Below are positions 26,675 to 34,542 of a DNA stretch of 46,126 bases, one piece after another; position 1 is the first letter of the stretch, and every line of letters starts with the position of its first letter. This stretch comes from Myxococcota bacterium (GTDB taxonomy: Bacteria > Myxococcota_A > Polyangia > JAAYKL01): positions 1-46,126 of the forward strand of contig JASJCT010000072.1 of NCBI GenBank assembly GCA_030065855.1. Reading direction: 5' to 3'. The translations under genes were made by a program, and so were the position numbers. Below the pieces are notes generated by a model that was not told where the DNA came from, ran no database searches, and was given only the letters and a program-made list of their open reading frames with translations.

Positions 26675-26995
26675 ATGTGTATACGCAAAACAACTTTAAG
26701 TTTATTGGATGATGACGGATGTACCCCTATAAAAAGTCAGACAGATGGCGCTGATGAGGAACCCGGTCAGCATATCGATTATTGTGATGATGATAAATGT
26801 ACGCCTATAAAAAATCAGATATTTCGTGCCTATGGGGAAACCGGTCCAAATACTGATTATTGGCATGAGGATTCCGATAATGATACCGAAGAGGATATTT
26901 ACCTTGGATTAGATGGATGTAACGCAACTGCAGGCACGCGCTTGTCTATCAACGCTTCCCTCTTTTCGTTGCTCTTCATAACACTTTTCTTTTAA
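26675..26995 (+). CDS. small acidic tandem-repeat protein with hydrophobic C-terminus
   Basis: A 106-residue protein of no family known to me. I start it at ATG 26675, with AAGGAGG 8 bases upstream; a longer frame from 26597 lacks such a site. Residues 12-37 and 38-63 are two diverged copies of a 26-residue unit, DDD-x-CTPIK-x-Q then A-x-x-E-x-G-x-x-x-DY-C/W, followed by an Asp/Glu-rich run. Cysteines stand at 2, 16, 37, 42 and 82. The last 15 residues are hydrophobic and end LFSLLFITLFF. There is no N-terminal signal peptide. The layout could fit a tail-anchored or C-terminally sorted protein, a calcium-binding acidic repeat, or a peptide precursor; the evidence does not decide. The receptor kinase follows. 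Confidence 0.6.
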   Translation: MCIRKTTLSLLDDDGCTPIKSQTDGADEEPGQHIDYCDDDKCTPIKNQIFRAYGETGPNTDYWHEDSDNDTEEDIYLGLDGCNATAGTRLSINASLFSLLFITLFF

Positions 26996-27308
26996 AAGTC
27001 TCCCATCCCAGTTAGTAATCACGAATCCCCGATCTACACGGGGGCTGCCGATTGGTCAGAGTGTGTGCCCAAAAATTCTATGCAACTTTATACAGTGTAT
27101 TGCACATAATACAAACATCGCTCCCTGTGTTGTCTATTAGTGCATTTTTATTAACAGGCAGACTATCCAATCGATGAAAAATTCTGTATGGTGCGTTTTG
27201 CAATCACAAGTAGAGCATGGGTGCATGAGAAGTTTCTGACAATTGATTTTGTCAGCATGTTCGCTGATCATGAAAGATCGCCCATGAAGGAAAAAGGGAG
27301 GGGTCCAA
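26996..27308. other. intergenic region upstream of the receptor kinase
   Basis: A 313-bp A/T-rich spacer. CCCCG-N7-CGGGG at 27027-27043 lies just past the small acidic gene and may be its transcript end, although no T-tract follows. A perfect inverted repeat CTGACAA-N6-TTGTCAG at 27236-27255, 54 bp before the kinase ATG, looks like an operator. No coding frame is supportable. Confidence 0.5.
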
Positions 27309-29567
27309 ATGAGTAAAATCTTTCCATTGTTATCGAGTATTATCGTCTGCATTTTTGCATTCAATGCAAGGGGCGACCTTCAGCAAACGATTGTTAACCT
27401 GGAAAACAAACTCGCCGAGGTTTCAGGGAAGGAGAAAGTCGATCTACTAAACGAAATAGCTTACGTGTCTTATATTGTTAATCCGGAAAAATCTCTTCAC
27501 CATGGAACGGCGGCGCTGTCGCTATCTAAAGAGCTGGGGTATAAAAAAGGAGAAGCGTCTGCCTTATGTAATAAGAGTTGGAGTTACATTATTCTAGGAC
27601 GATATGGGGATGCACTACCTGTAGCCAAAGAATCTCTCAAAATCAGGCAGCACCTAGGTATCAGGAAAGATATTGCTGCTTCTCTAAGAAACATCGGTTC
27701 GATTTACCAATATTTAGAAGATCTCCAGCCCGCACTCCAATATCAACTCGAAGCATTGAAAATAGCAGAGGAACTGGGCGACAAAAGGAGTATCGCATCT
27801 TCGTATCATGCCATTGGACTTGTATATACTTCCATGCGACGCTCCCATGAAGCACTAGAGTATTATAATAAATCTCTAACCGTTGCAAAAGAGATCGGAA
27901 ACACCGAGCTTATTATTACTGCTTACAGCAACATCGGCCTTATATATCGAGAGGCTCTCAAAGAACCTGAAAAGGCATTGGACTATAACCGTAAGGCATT
28001 GGCTTTACAAGAAGAAACAGGCATGAACGCCGGTGCTATTTTAATGGGCATTGGCCGTACTTTACTGGATCTAGGCAGGTACGAAGAAGCCCTCCAATAC
28101 CTGAACAGATCACTAAAAAAAAAGAGAGAGACAGGCGAAAAGGGCAAAATTGTCGGTTCGCTTTCCGGAATCGGTCAAGTATATCTGAAACAAAAAAATT
28201 ACACTAAGGCGCGAAAATACTTAAACGAAGCAGTAAAGCTGGCCAAAGCAATTGGAAACGAGACAAATATGAAATTTAGCTACAAGATGTTGTACCAACT
28301 GCACAAGGCTACAGGCAATAGTGTAAAAGCCCTTAAATATCTCGAGAAGTATCAACACGCTTATGAATCCGTTTTTAACAGGGATCTCGAGGAGAAAGTC
28401 GCCAACATGCAGGTGCGTTACGATACCCTCAAGAAGGAAAAAGAGAACGCTCTATTGGTAAAGCGCAACGAGATATTGCAACAGGAAAAAAAGCTATTGG
28501 CAAAAGAAAAAGCGCTGTTATCTAAGGACAATGAAATAAAGGCGATAACGAGAAACTCTTTTGTCGTAGGATTTGTCCTCGCTCTTATTATCTTATTCCT
28601 GCTCTTTAATCGATACCGGTATTTATTTGATTTTTGGAAAAGTGAGAAATATGTAGGACAGTTTCGAATCATTGAACGCATCGGATCCGGTGGCATGGGA
28701 ACCATCTACAAAGCCCACAGCTTGAAAGATAAAAGCGAGATCGTCGCGGTCAAAGTTCTGACAGATGAGCGAAGTCAAAGTGAGAGAAGCTCGAAACGAT
28801 TCAAATACGAAGCAGCCATCGCGCACAGAATCGAGCATCCGAACATTGTTAAGATGATAGAGAGGGGCGAGTACAGAGACAAACTATTCATCGTCATGGA
28901 GCTGCTCAAAGGAGAGACCCTCGCCCAGATCATTGGCCAGGGCCGCCAACCCGATCTATCGATTTGTGTACACGTCATCCGCCAAGTGGCGGATGCCTTG
29001 AGTTTAATTCACAGTAAAGGTATCGTTCATCGAGACATCAAGCCTAGCAATATCATGTTGATAGAAAAGGGGAAGGATAAGTACTTTGCCAAGTTAATGG
29101 ACTTTGGTGTGGCAAAAACAGACTTTCAAACCTCATTGACCCAAACGGGATACGTCGTAGGCACGTATCGATATATGTCACCAGAGCAATTTTCTAATAA
29201 AAGTGTAACCAATGCTAGTGATATTTATTCATTGGGGGTTGTATTTTACGAGCTTATCGCAGGCAAAGAAGTTTTTCAGGCAGACGATCTGTTGGCGTTT
29301 CAGCAAAAACTGCTATTTGAAACACCTACCAGCGTAGAACACCTTATCCCCAATATCCCGCCAGCGCTTGCCGAATTGGTGATGCTCATGCTGGCCAAAG
29401 AACCAAATGCACGGCCGTCGGCAGAGAGCGTCGTTGACCAACTGACCCAACAACGCTGGGCGCACATCCCAAGGACAACAACGAAAGATCGCTCCGCCAT
29501 AGAAGCAATACCAAAAGTCGAGGTCACCAGTCTGATCGAGCCAAAAAATCTTCGGCCCGCGGGTTGA
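27309..29567 (+). CDS. transmembrane Ser/Thr protein kinase with periplasmic TPR sensor
   Basis: A 752-residue receptor kinase. A signal sequence (MSKIFPLLSSIIVCIFAFNARG) leads into about eight TPR-like helical repeats to residue 360, then a Lys/Glu-rich coiled coil (370-412), a single membrane helix (about 416-436) and a C-terminal cytoplasmic kinase domain. The kinase has every key motif: glycine loop IGSGGMGTIYKAH, VAVKVL lysine, HRDIKPSN catalytic loop, DFG, and YMSPEQ. This reverses the common bacterial order, in which the kinase is N-terminal and the sensor C-terminal. It resembles TPR sensor histidine kinases, with the output exchanged. GGGAGGGG precedes the ATG. The FHA protein 57 bp downstream is the obvious partner. 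Confidence 0.9.
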   Translation: MSKIFPLLSSIIVCIFAFNARGDLQQTIVNLENKLAEVSGKEKVDLLNEIAYVSYIVNPEKSLHHGTAALSLSKELGYKKGEASALCNKSWSYIILGRYGDALPVAKESLKIRQHLGIRKDIAASLRNIGSIYQYLEDLQPALQYQLEALKIAEELGDKRSIASSYHAIGLVYTSMRRSHEALEYYNKSLTVAKEIGNTELIITAYSNIGLIYREALKEPEKALDYNRKALALQEETGMNAGAILMGIGRTLLDLGRYEEALQYLNRSLKKKRETGEKGKIVGSLSGIGQVYLKQKNYTKARKYLNEAVKLAKAIGNETNMKFSYKMLYQLHKATGNSVKALKYLEKYQHAYESVFNRDLEEKVANMQVRYDTLKKEKENALLVKRNEILQQEKKLLAKEKALLSKDNEIKAITRNSFVVGFVLALIILFLLFNRYRYLFDFWKSEKYVGQFRIIERIGSGGMGTIYKAHSLKDKSEIVAVKVLTDERSQSERSSKRFKYEAAIAHRIEHPNIVKMIERGEYRDKLFIVMELLKGETLAQIIGQGRQPDLSICVHVIRQVADALSLIHSKGIVHRDIKPSNIMLIEKGKDKYFAKLMDFGVAKTDFQTSLTQTGYVVGTYRYMSPEQFSNKSVTNASDIYSLGVVFYELIAGKEVFQADDLLAFQQKLLFETPTSVEHLIPNIPPALAELVMLMLAKEPNARPSAESVVDQLTQQRWAHIPRTTTKDRSAIEAIPKVEVTSLIEPKNLRPAG

Positions 29568-29624
29568 TATGGCAGGCAATTACGATTAGACAGGATGTCA
29601 GCAATTTAAAAAACATAGCGGTCA

Positions 29625-31139
29625 ATGGAAACGACAACGACGACCCAAATTGCCACTGATCGACCAGATACTGCTGGCCCTAAAACGGCTGCAGCCGGAC
29701 TGCTCATCGCTTATTCAGCCGGGGATCAGTGCAATACTGATCGCGTCCTGGTTCAAAAACGGTTCTTCGTGGGACGAAGCACCTCCAGTGACCTCTATAT
29801 TTGCGATAGCAAACTCTCCCGACGTCATTTTTCGATCACGCCCATCGGCCAAGATTATATTTTAGAGGATCTACATAGTACCAACGGAACGTTCGTTGAC
29901 GGAAACAGAATCCAAGGCCAAACCAAGCTGCACGATGGAGCAATTATCCGCGCTGGATACAATGTACTGTTATTCCACGAGAACGTGCTTCCATTTATTA
30001 GTCCTCATCCTTCGGAGCGATATGGCATGAGGGGCCGATTTCATACGGGACCTATTCTGCGCGTGCTAGAGCAAGCCGCCATCTCTGATCGACACATACT
30101 GATCTACGGGCCATCGGGCACTGGTAAAGAGCTGGCAGCCTCAGCCCTGGCAGAGATGATGGAGAAAAATGGCTCATCTCCACTGCCTCTGTTGAAATTC
30201 AATGCTGCGCGTATGGCGTCGATGGAAGAAATCACGTCGACCTTATTCGGTGTTGTGCCTAGGTTTTTTTCCAATGTGGCGGGTCGCTCGGGCCTCATTG
30301 AGGACGCGCACGGAAAGGCGCTATTTATAGATGAAATCCATAACTTTCCCAATCGCATCCAGCGCAGTTTGCTTCGTGTTATCGAAGAAGGTGAGGTCGC
30401 CCGACTGGGCCAAAACAAACCGCGCCCCGCAGATGTCCGCTTTTTATTCGCCTCCAATCAGCAAGGAAAGACGCGAGGGCTGTCCCACGATTTGTTTGCC
30501 AGGCTCAGACTAGTGGAGCTTCCACCTCTGAATCAGCGGATCGCCGATATCCCGGACATTTTCGCCGCCTTGCTCGATAGGGCGTTTTGCCGTCAAGGTC
30601 AAGCCATCGATGCCGGGATTTTGCCCCTTAATGGCGAGCATTTTGAGGTAATGTGTCTACATGGGTTTCCCAATCGAAATATCAGGGGATTGGTAGACCT
30701 GGCAGATAGGTTGGTCACCTCAGTGGTCGCTGGCAGACAACCTATCGAAGCCATCAATGAAGTGTTCGCTGAACGGTTTGCAGTGCATCCCAAGCCACAA
30801 GACGATGCCTCCCAGAGTGTGCACGCTTTACCAGACAAAGCGATAATTGGTGGGACACGGGATAATCTACTAAATACATCCACTGCTCTTGCTGAAGAAA
30901 AGGACAGTGTTGATACCCAACCGCAGCATCAGCAACCCGAGAAAGCACCTAAACGCACTAAGAGTAATCGCTACGAGCTAAACAAGCCATTGATTATCGA
31001 AACGTTCCAAAGGAGTAATTTCAGTCTTATTGAAACCAAAGATAATCTTCAAAAACAGGGGATTGAGTGTTCCCAAAGATGGTTGTCCATATATCTCGAA
31101 CGATGGGGCGTTCGTGCCAAACGAGCCCGATCGCGATAA
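29625..31139 (+). CDS. FHA-domain AAA+ regulator lacking the GAFTGA loop
   Basis: A 504-residue protein. It opens with a threonine cluster (residues 3-7), then an FHA domain (about 45-120) with phosphothreonine-binding signatures: Arg51 after Gly50, Ser65 and His68 in SRRHF, and Asn87 in NGTF. Next is a sigma-54-activator-type AAA+ domain with Walker A GPSGTGKE (162-169) and Walker B ALFIDEI (232-238). The loop that should read GAFTGA is FGVVPRFFSNVAGR (208-221), so classical sigma-54 contact looks lost. The C-terminal 60 residues may form a helix-turn-helix (SLIETKDNLQKQGIECSQR). It probably reads the output of the adjoining kinase; the initial Thr run could itself be phosphorylated. No strong ribosome-binding site; start somewhat uncertain. 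Confidence 0.85.
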   Translation: METTTTTQIATDRPDTAGPKTAAAGLLIAYSAGDQCNTDRVLVQKRFFVGRSTSSDLYICDSKLSRRHFSITPIGQDYILEDLHSTNGTFVDGNRIQGQTKLHDGAIIRAGYNVLLFHENVLPFISPHPSERYGMRGRFHTGPILRVLEQAAISDRHILIYGPSGTGKELAASALAEMMEKNGSSPLPLLKFNAARMASMEEITSTLFGVVPRFFSNVAGRSGLIEDAHGKALFIDEIHNFPNRIQRSLLRVIEEGEVARLGQNKPRPADVRFLFASNQQGKTRGLSHDLFARLRLVELPPLNQRIADIPDIFAALLDRAFCRQGQAIDAGILPLNGEHFEVMCLHGFPNRNIRGLVDLADRLVTSVVAGRQPIEAINEVFAERFAVHPKPQDDASQSVHALPDKAIIGGTRDNLLNTSTALAEEKDSVDTQPQHQQPEKAPKRTKSNRYELNKPLIIETFQRSNFSLIETKDNLQKQGIECSQRWLSIYLERWGVRAKRARSR

Positions 31140-31161
31140 TATCCATTGAGGGAGGTAACGT

Positions 31162-31908
31162 TCACATATACATCTCTTTGTTGACGATATTATTATGAAA
31201 CCGCTCTGTGAATGAAGGTTCCATATCTTTGCCAAAATAGACGTATTTACCGACCCGCCCATCTTCCAATACTATTTTTCTACCATATTGATCGCCTGTC
31301 CATGGCCCGTCTGCTCTTCCATCTTCCTCAAATTTCTTTCGCGCTTCGTCGTCAGCATGAATAAATTCAACTCTACAAATAGTTTCTCGACAGTCTACGC
31401 TTCGAATTTCTGTTCCGCCCAGTTCCTTTTCCTGAAGAAATGAACTGCCAGCAGACTCGATATGGTTTGTCCAAGAATAATCTTCCCTTTCTTCGTTTAG
31501 CATCTTTTCTATTACCCTTGGCGCCCTTTCCCAAAAATGCTCGGCGATTTCCTTGTGCTTTGCCGTCTCTATTGCCTTTTCCTCGTCGGTCATGGCTGCC
31601 TCTTCCGCTGCTTTCTCTGCGGCCATTTCCAATTCCTCGGCAGTAGGCCCATTTTCGTCGTACATCCCCAGATGGTTGAGGGCTTGAAATGCATTTTTCA
31701 TTTCTAATTGAGATGGGCGTGCTTTTTTTCTTTGCTCTGTTCTCTGTTTTGTTTGGGTATTATCCTTTGCTGCTTTATTTTTCGCGATCACTTCAATATC
31801 ATTTTTGTCATTTGACTCGGATCCACGAAAAATACTGACCGTTGCATAAACACACAAGCATGTGAGCAAGGTTAGTACAACAGTGGTTAAAAATCTGCTT
31901 TTTTTCAT
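31162..31908 (-). CDS. membrane-anchored or secreted protein of unknown function
   Basis: A 248-residue protein with an N-terminal signal or anchor helix (MKKSRFLTTVVLTLLTCLCVYATV), a charged Ala/Glu/Lys-rich helical middle (about 40-140) and a compact C-terminal part holding SVDCRETICRVEF. That two-cysteine motif resembles one seen in many uncharacterised deltaproteobacterial secreted proteins. GGAG lies 6 bases before the ATG. It converges with the FHA gene (22-bp gap) and follows the small secreted protein on the same strand, with a terminator between them. Function unknown. Confidence 0.7.
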   Translation of the reverse strand: MKKSRFLTTVVLTLLTCLCVYATVSIFRGSESNDKNDIEVIAKNKAAKDNTQTKQRTEQRKKARPSQLEMKNAFQALNHLGMYDENGPTAEELEMAAEKAAEEAAMTDEEKAIETAKHKEIAEHFWERAPRVIEKMLNEEREDYSWTNHIESAGSSFLQEKELGGTEIRSVDCRETICRVEFIHADDEARKKFEEDGRADGPWTGDQYGRKIVLEDGRVGKYVYFGKDMEPSFTERFHNNIVNKEMYM

Positions 31909-31935
31909 GTTTTACTCCATTCTTCTGTGATATGC

Positions 31936-31971
31936 GAAAACGGATCTGAGCGTTCTCTCAGATCCGTTTTC
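31936..31971 (-). terminator. strong rho-independent-type hairpin
   Basis: A perfect 15-bp inverted repeat (GAAAACGGATCTGAG and its complement) with a 6-nt loop. It lies 67 bp past the 162-residue protein's stop and before the next gene on the same strand. The stem carries its own A4/T4 ends; it would also work from the plus strand. Confidence 0.75.
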
Positions 31972-32037
31972 AACTGAACGCTTAAGCTAAGTGAGGAACA
32001 ATGCTTCCTCTATTTCCCAGCAGGGTGTGCATGTTTC

Positions 32038-32526
32038 TTAATCCATGTAGAGCTGATAACCATAAGCAGTGCAAGCCCCTGCTACCGGGCACTTCAGGAA
32101 TCTGAGATACCATATCGGCCCATTATCTGAGTAATAGTCGCTTCTCAGATCACTATCTTGCATGGTATTCATATTTACAGTCTTGTACCACCAGGTACCA
32201 GAGGTGTAATCTGTTACACTGGCCCAGTTCTCATCAGGATCATTGTCTTCATCCCAATAATAGTTATTTAAGAGCATAATTTCATAACCTATGCCATAGT
32301 ACTGATAGAACCATACTCTAATCTCATCGCAGTTCCTTCTGCCGTGCAGATCTCTAACTTCATATCTCCAACAGTTAGATCCACAGCTATTTTTGTAATC
32401 AAAACCTGTATAAATATAATCATCACCTGCATCTTCATTAAATTGGATCTTTGTCCAACCAGCGTTTGCATTTCCGGCACAAAGCGCTACAGAGAGAATA
32501 CCTGCAAGTATAATAACACGATTCAT
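32038..32526 (-). CDS. small secreted Trp/Tyr/Asp-rich protein, unknown
   Basis: A 162-residue protein with a textbook signal peptide (MNRVIILAGILSVALCAGNANA, cleavage before Gly-Trp). The mature part is unusually rich in Tyr, Trp, Asn and Asp, with cysteine pairs (SCGSNC; CPVAGAC) likely to form disulfides. It reads like a beta-rich extracellular domain. AGGAG stands before the ATG. Both secreted proteins here lie beside the receptor kinase and could be targets or ligands of it, but nothing direct shows this. Confidence 0.7.
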   Translation of the reverse strand: MNRVIILAGILSVALCAGNANAGWTKIQFNEDAGDDYIYTGFDYKNSCGSNCWRYEVRDLHGRRNCDEIRVWFYQYYGIGYEIMLLNNYYWDEDNDPDENWASVTDYTSGTWWYKTVNMNTMQDSDLRSDYYSDNGPIWYLRFLKCPVAGACTAYGYQLYMD

Positions 32527-32924
32527 TTTTCTACTCCTTTTCTATGTGTTGTTTAGAATCCCCAACATCATTGTTGCAAGGGTGATTTCCTAAAAGAAAA
32601 AGTTGCGGAGGAGATCTTGCGCGTTTTAACGTTCGTGTCATCTTCAATTCACAAATTTTGGCGACCTCTATATGGAAATATCGTGCCAAATTGAATTGTT
32701 CTGACCCATGAGCCTCTAACTATTGAAATGTGCTAGGAAATATTTTAAAAAGTCTTATTTGCCACTCGATCAACGAATAATAGTAATCGCTGTTAGTTAC
32801 CTGTAGAAGTAGTCTATAAAGCTTTGCCAGTGGGATAGTATCTAAAGATTACCTGGCAAAGACAGAAAAGACGATGACCGTGGTGGACGACCATGACTTT
32901 TGAGGAGGTATCTTGGAACGGCTA
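32527..32924. other. A/T-rich intergenic region at the island edge
   Basis: No supportable gene in roughly 400 bp. A GAGGAGGT at 32902-32909 resembles a ribosome-binding site but leads only to a frame that stops within about 20 codons. Base composition rises toward the tRNA genes. Confidence 0.4.
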
Positions 32925-32985
32925 GTGACCCCAAGGGGAATCGACCTTTACTGTAAGGAGTCCAGTTGACTGGACAGACGATGGG
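32925..32985 (-). repeat. partial tRNA-Glu copy / candidate attachment site
   Basis: Bases 32925-32944 repeat exactly the 3' part of the tRNA-Glu gene (33034-33053), 109 bp away in the same orientation, and 32976-32985 repeat its 5' part (33094-33103). The middle is different and shorter (61 against 70 bp) and contains an inverted pair GTCCAGT-TG-ACTGGAC at 32964-32979. It is either a decayed tRNA pseudogene or an att scar left by integration at the tRNA 3' end. No integrase is in the window. Confidence 0.6.
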
Positions 32986-33031
32986 AATCAGGGGAAGGAT
33001 ACGGGGATGTAAGGAAATATTAATGCGTGCT

Positions 33032-33106
33032 TGGTGACCCCAAGGGGAATCGAACCCCTGTTTTCGGCGTGAGAGGCCGACGTCCTGACCGCTAGACGAT
33101 GGGGCC
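33032..33106 (-). tRNA. tRNA-Glu (CTC)
   Basis: A 75-nt cloverleaf including an encoded CCA. The acceptor stem pairs 33100-33106 with 33036-33042, the anticodon loop CTCTCAC lies at 33069-33075, and the T-loop is TTCGATT. Anticodon CTC decodes GAG. Four bases separate it from tRNA-Gln. Confidence 0.95.
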
Positions 33107-33110
33107 AAAG

Positions 33111-33181
33111 CTCGGGGACAAGGATTCGAACCTTGATTAACGGGGCCAGAACCCGTCGTCCTGCCATTAGACGATCCCCGA
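33111..33181 (-). tRNA. tRNA-Gln (CTG)
   Basis: A 71-nt cloverleaf without encoded CCA. The acceptor TCGGGGA/TCCCCGA is perfect, the anticodon loop is TTCTGGC, the T-loop TTCGAAT, and the discriminator base G is as expected for glutamine. Reads CAG. It is transcribed ahead of tRNA-Glu. Confidence 0.95.
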
Positions 33182-33252
33182 CCGATCGACACGCGCTTTT
33201 AGCCAAACAGGGCGCGGATGTCAAGCTTTCCCATACACCATCCGTCCACCTT

Positions 33253-34536
33253 CTATGGCGTATCAGTGCAGACAACACTCCCCGAGAGGATGCGGCCTTC
33301 GCCGTGGCGATCTTCGGCGTAGACCAACAGCACGCCTCGTTCGTTGACGGCTAGATCAACGCGGACAAAATCGGTCTTGTCCGCATATACCTGAAACTCA
33401 CCCCCTAGCTTGACACCGCTTCTGTCAAACCGGTTTAAGCCAATCAGCAAGTTTCGCTGGAATGACCGAATGGCTGCACTGATGAAATGCGGCTCGCGGT
33501 AGACCACCCCAGGACCCTTCCAGCCATCTGCTTGAGATATACGCTGGGCCGACATTGATACAGACCCGCTCTTTTCAACAAGGGCAACATAGAATTCAGG
33601 CGTGTCGTCCCCATCTGCGTCATCCCGGAATACAAGGCCGAATCTGTCATCCACTGGGGTTAGGACAGGTGCGGTATCCAAAAACCGGCCAGAATAGGCT
33701 GTTGTTATGGATGTTGTCCTCAAATCCCGACTGAGTGGGCCAACCTTGACCAGGCTTTTCAATCCCGTGCCCATGTGGGATGTCTCAGTCCAACCGACCA
33801 ACAATGTCTGATCGCGTGCTGCGAGTGACGGGTGAGAGACCGCGCCCTCTCCTTTGATGCTTCCCCTGGCTAATACCTTAAGAGGCGCCACATCGAGCCG
33901 AACAATCAGGATCCTCGATGCATCTAGGGCACCCTCGTGCCACGCGACCACAACCTCGTTCCCTATCTTGCGTGCAGTGATGCGGTTGGCGTATTCACCG
34001 GCTGGTCCAATGCGAAGCATACTGACCACACGACGCAGTGGGCCATCCAGCGCAACGGCATAGGCACCTCCCCTGTTGCTTTTACCAGGCCGCTCGAGAA
34101 TAAGTAGCAGCAGCCGATGCCCATCCAGGGTTACTGCGCTGAGGTCCTCAGCATCAAAAGACGTGCGTGCGTTCGCTGGCCAGAATGTCTTTGGCGCGGG
34201 CTCTGATGTTGCAAGATCACCGATCACCTGGCGATGTCTCTGGATTTTCCAAGGTGCCGAAGCCACTGCACCCGTTGCTGACAAGTCGACGATCCAAGTG
34301 GCCTGATCCGCAGACCAGGCAGCCACAAAAGTTTGGTCATCCATGGCGTCAATCGTCACCGCAGAAGGGACGCTGCGTGTTGTAGCGATGACCGTTTCGC
34401 TCTCCATCCGACACGCTTGGCGTCCATATGTACGGCGACACCCTGAAAGGAGTACTGCGATCGCCCCTGCACACACGAGCAACTGGGTGATGCTGTGAAA
34501 AAAACGTTTGCCTGTCGCCTGTTTTCCCATGGGCAT
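33253..34536 (-). CDS. lipoprotein with beta-propeller-like repeats, unknown
   Basis: A 427-residue protein with a lipobox (LLSGC near residue 33) after a hydrophobic core, so it is probably lipid-modified and placed in the periplasm or outer membrane. The rest is made of repeated beta-rich segments with a common pattern, in which a hydrophobic strand ends in VAWS, VAWHEG, VGWTE or VYAED, spaced about 40-60 residues apart. That fits a beta-propeller but no family could be named. It begins 6 bp after the flavoprotein gene and is likely in one operon with it; the tRNA genes follow on the same strand. AGGA precedes the start. Confidence 0.65.
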   Translation of the reverse strand: MPMGKQATGKRFFHSITQLLVCAGAIAVLLSGCRRTYGRQACRMESETVIATTRSVPSAVTIDAMDDQTFVAAWSADQATWIVDLSATGAVASAPWKIQRHRQVIGDLATSEPAPKTFWPANARTSFDAEDLSAVTLDGHRLLLLILERPGKSNRGGAYAVALDGPLRRVVSMLRIGPAGEYANRITARKIGNEVVVAWHEGALDASRILIVRLDVAPLKVLARGSIKGEGAVSHPSLAARDQTLLVGWTETSHMGTGLKSLVKVGPLSRDLRTTSITTAYSGRFLDTAPVLTPVDDRFGLVFRDDADGDDTPEFYVALVEKSGSVSMSAQRISQADGWKGPGVVYREPHFISAAIRSFQRNLLIGLNRFDRSGVKLGGEFQVYADKTDFVRVDLAVNERGVLLVYAEDRHGEGRILSGSVVCTDTP

Positions 34537-34542
34537 TACATC

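Noticed and set aside
29625..31139. FHA protein as an ordinary sigma-54 activator
   Set aside because: The AAA+ fold fits, but the GAFTGA contact loop is absent, so calling it sigma-54-dependent would go beyond the sequence.
32842..33192. 116-codon minus-strand frame over the tRNA genes
   Set aside because: It runs through both tRNA genes; its translation is that of tRNA sequence.
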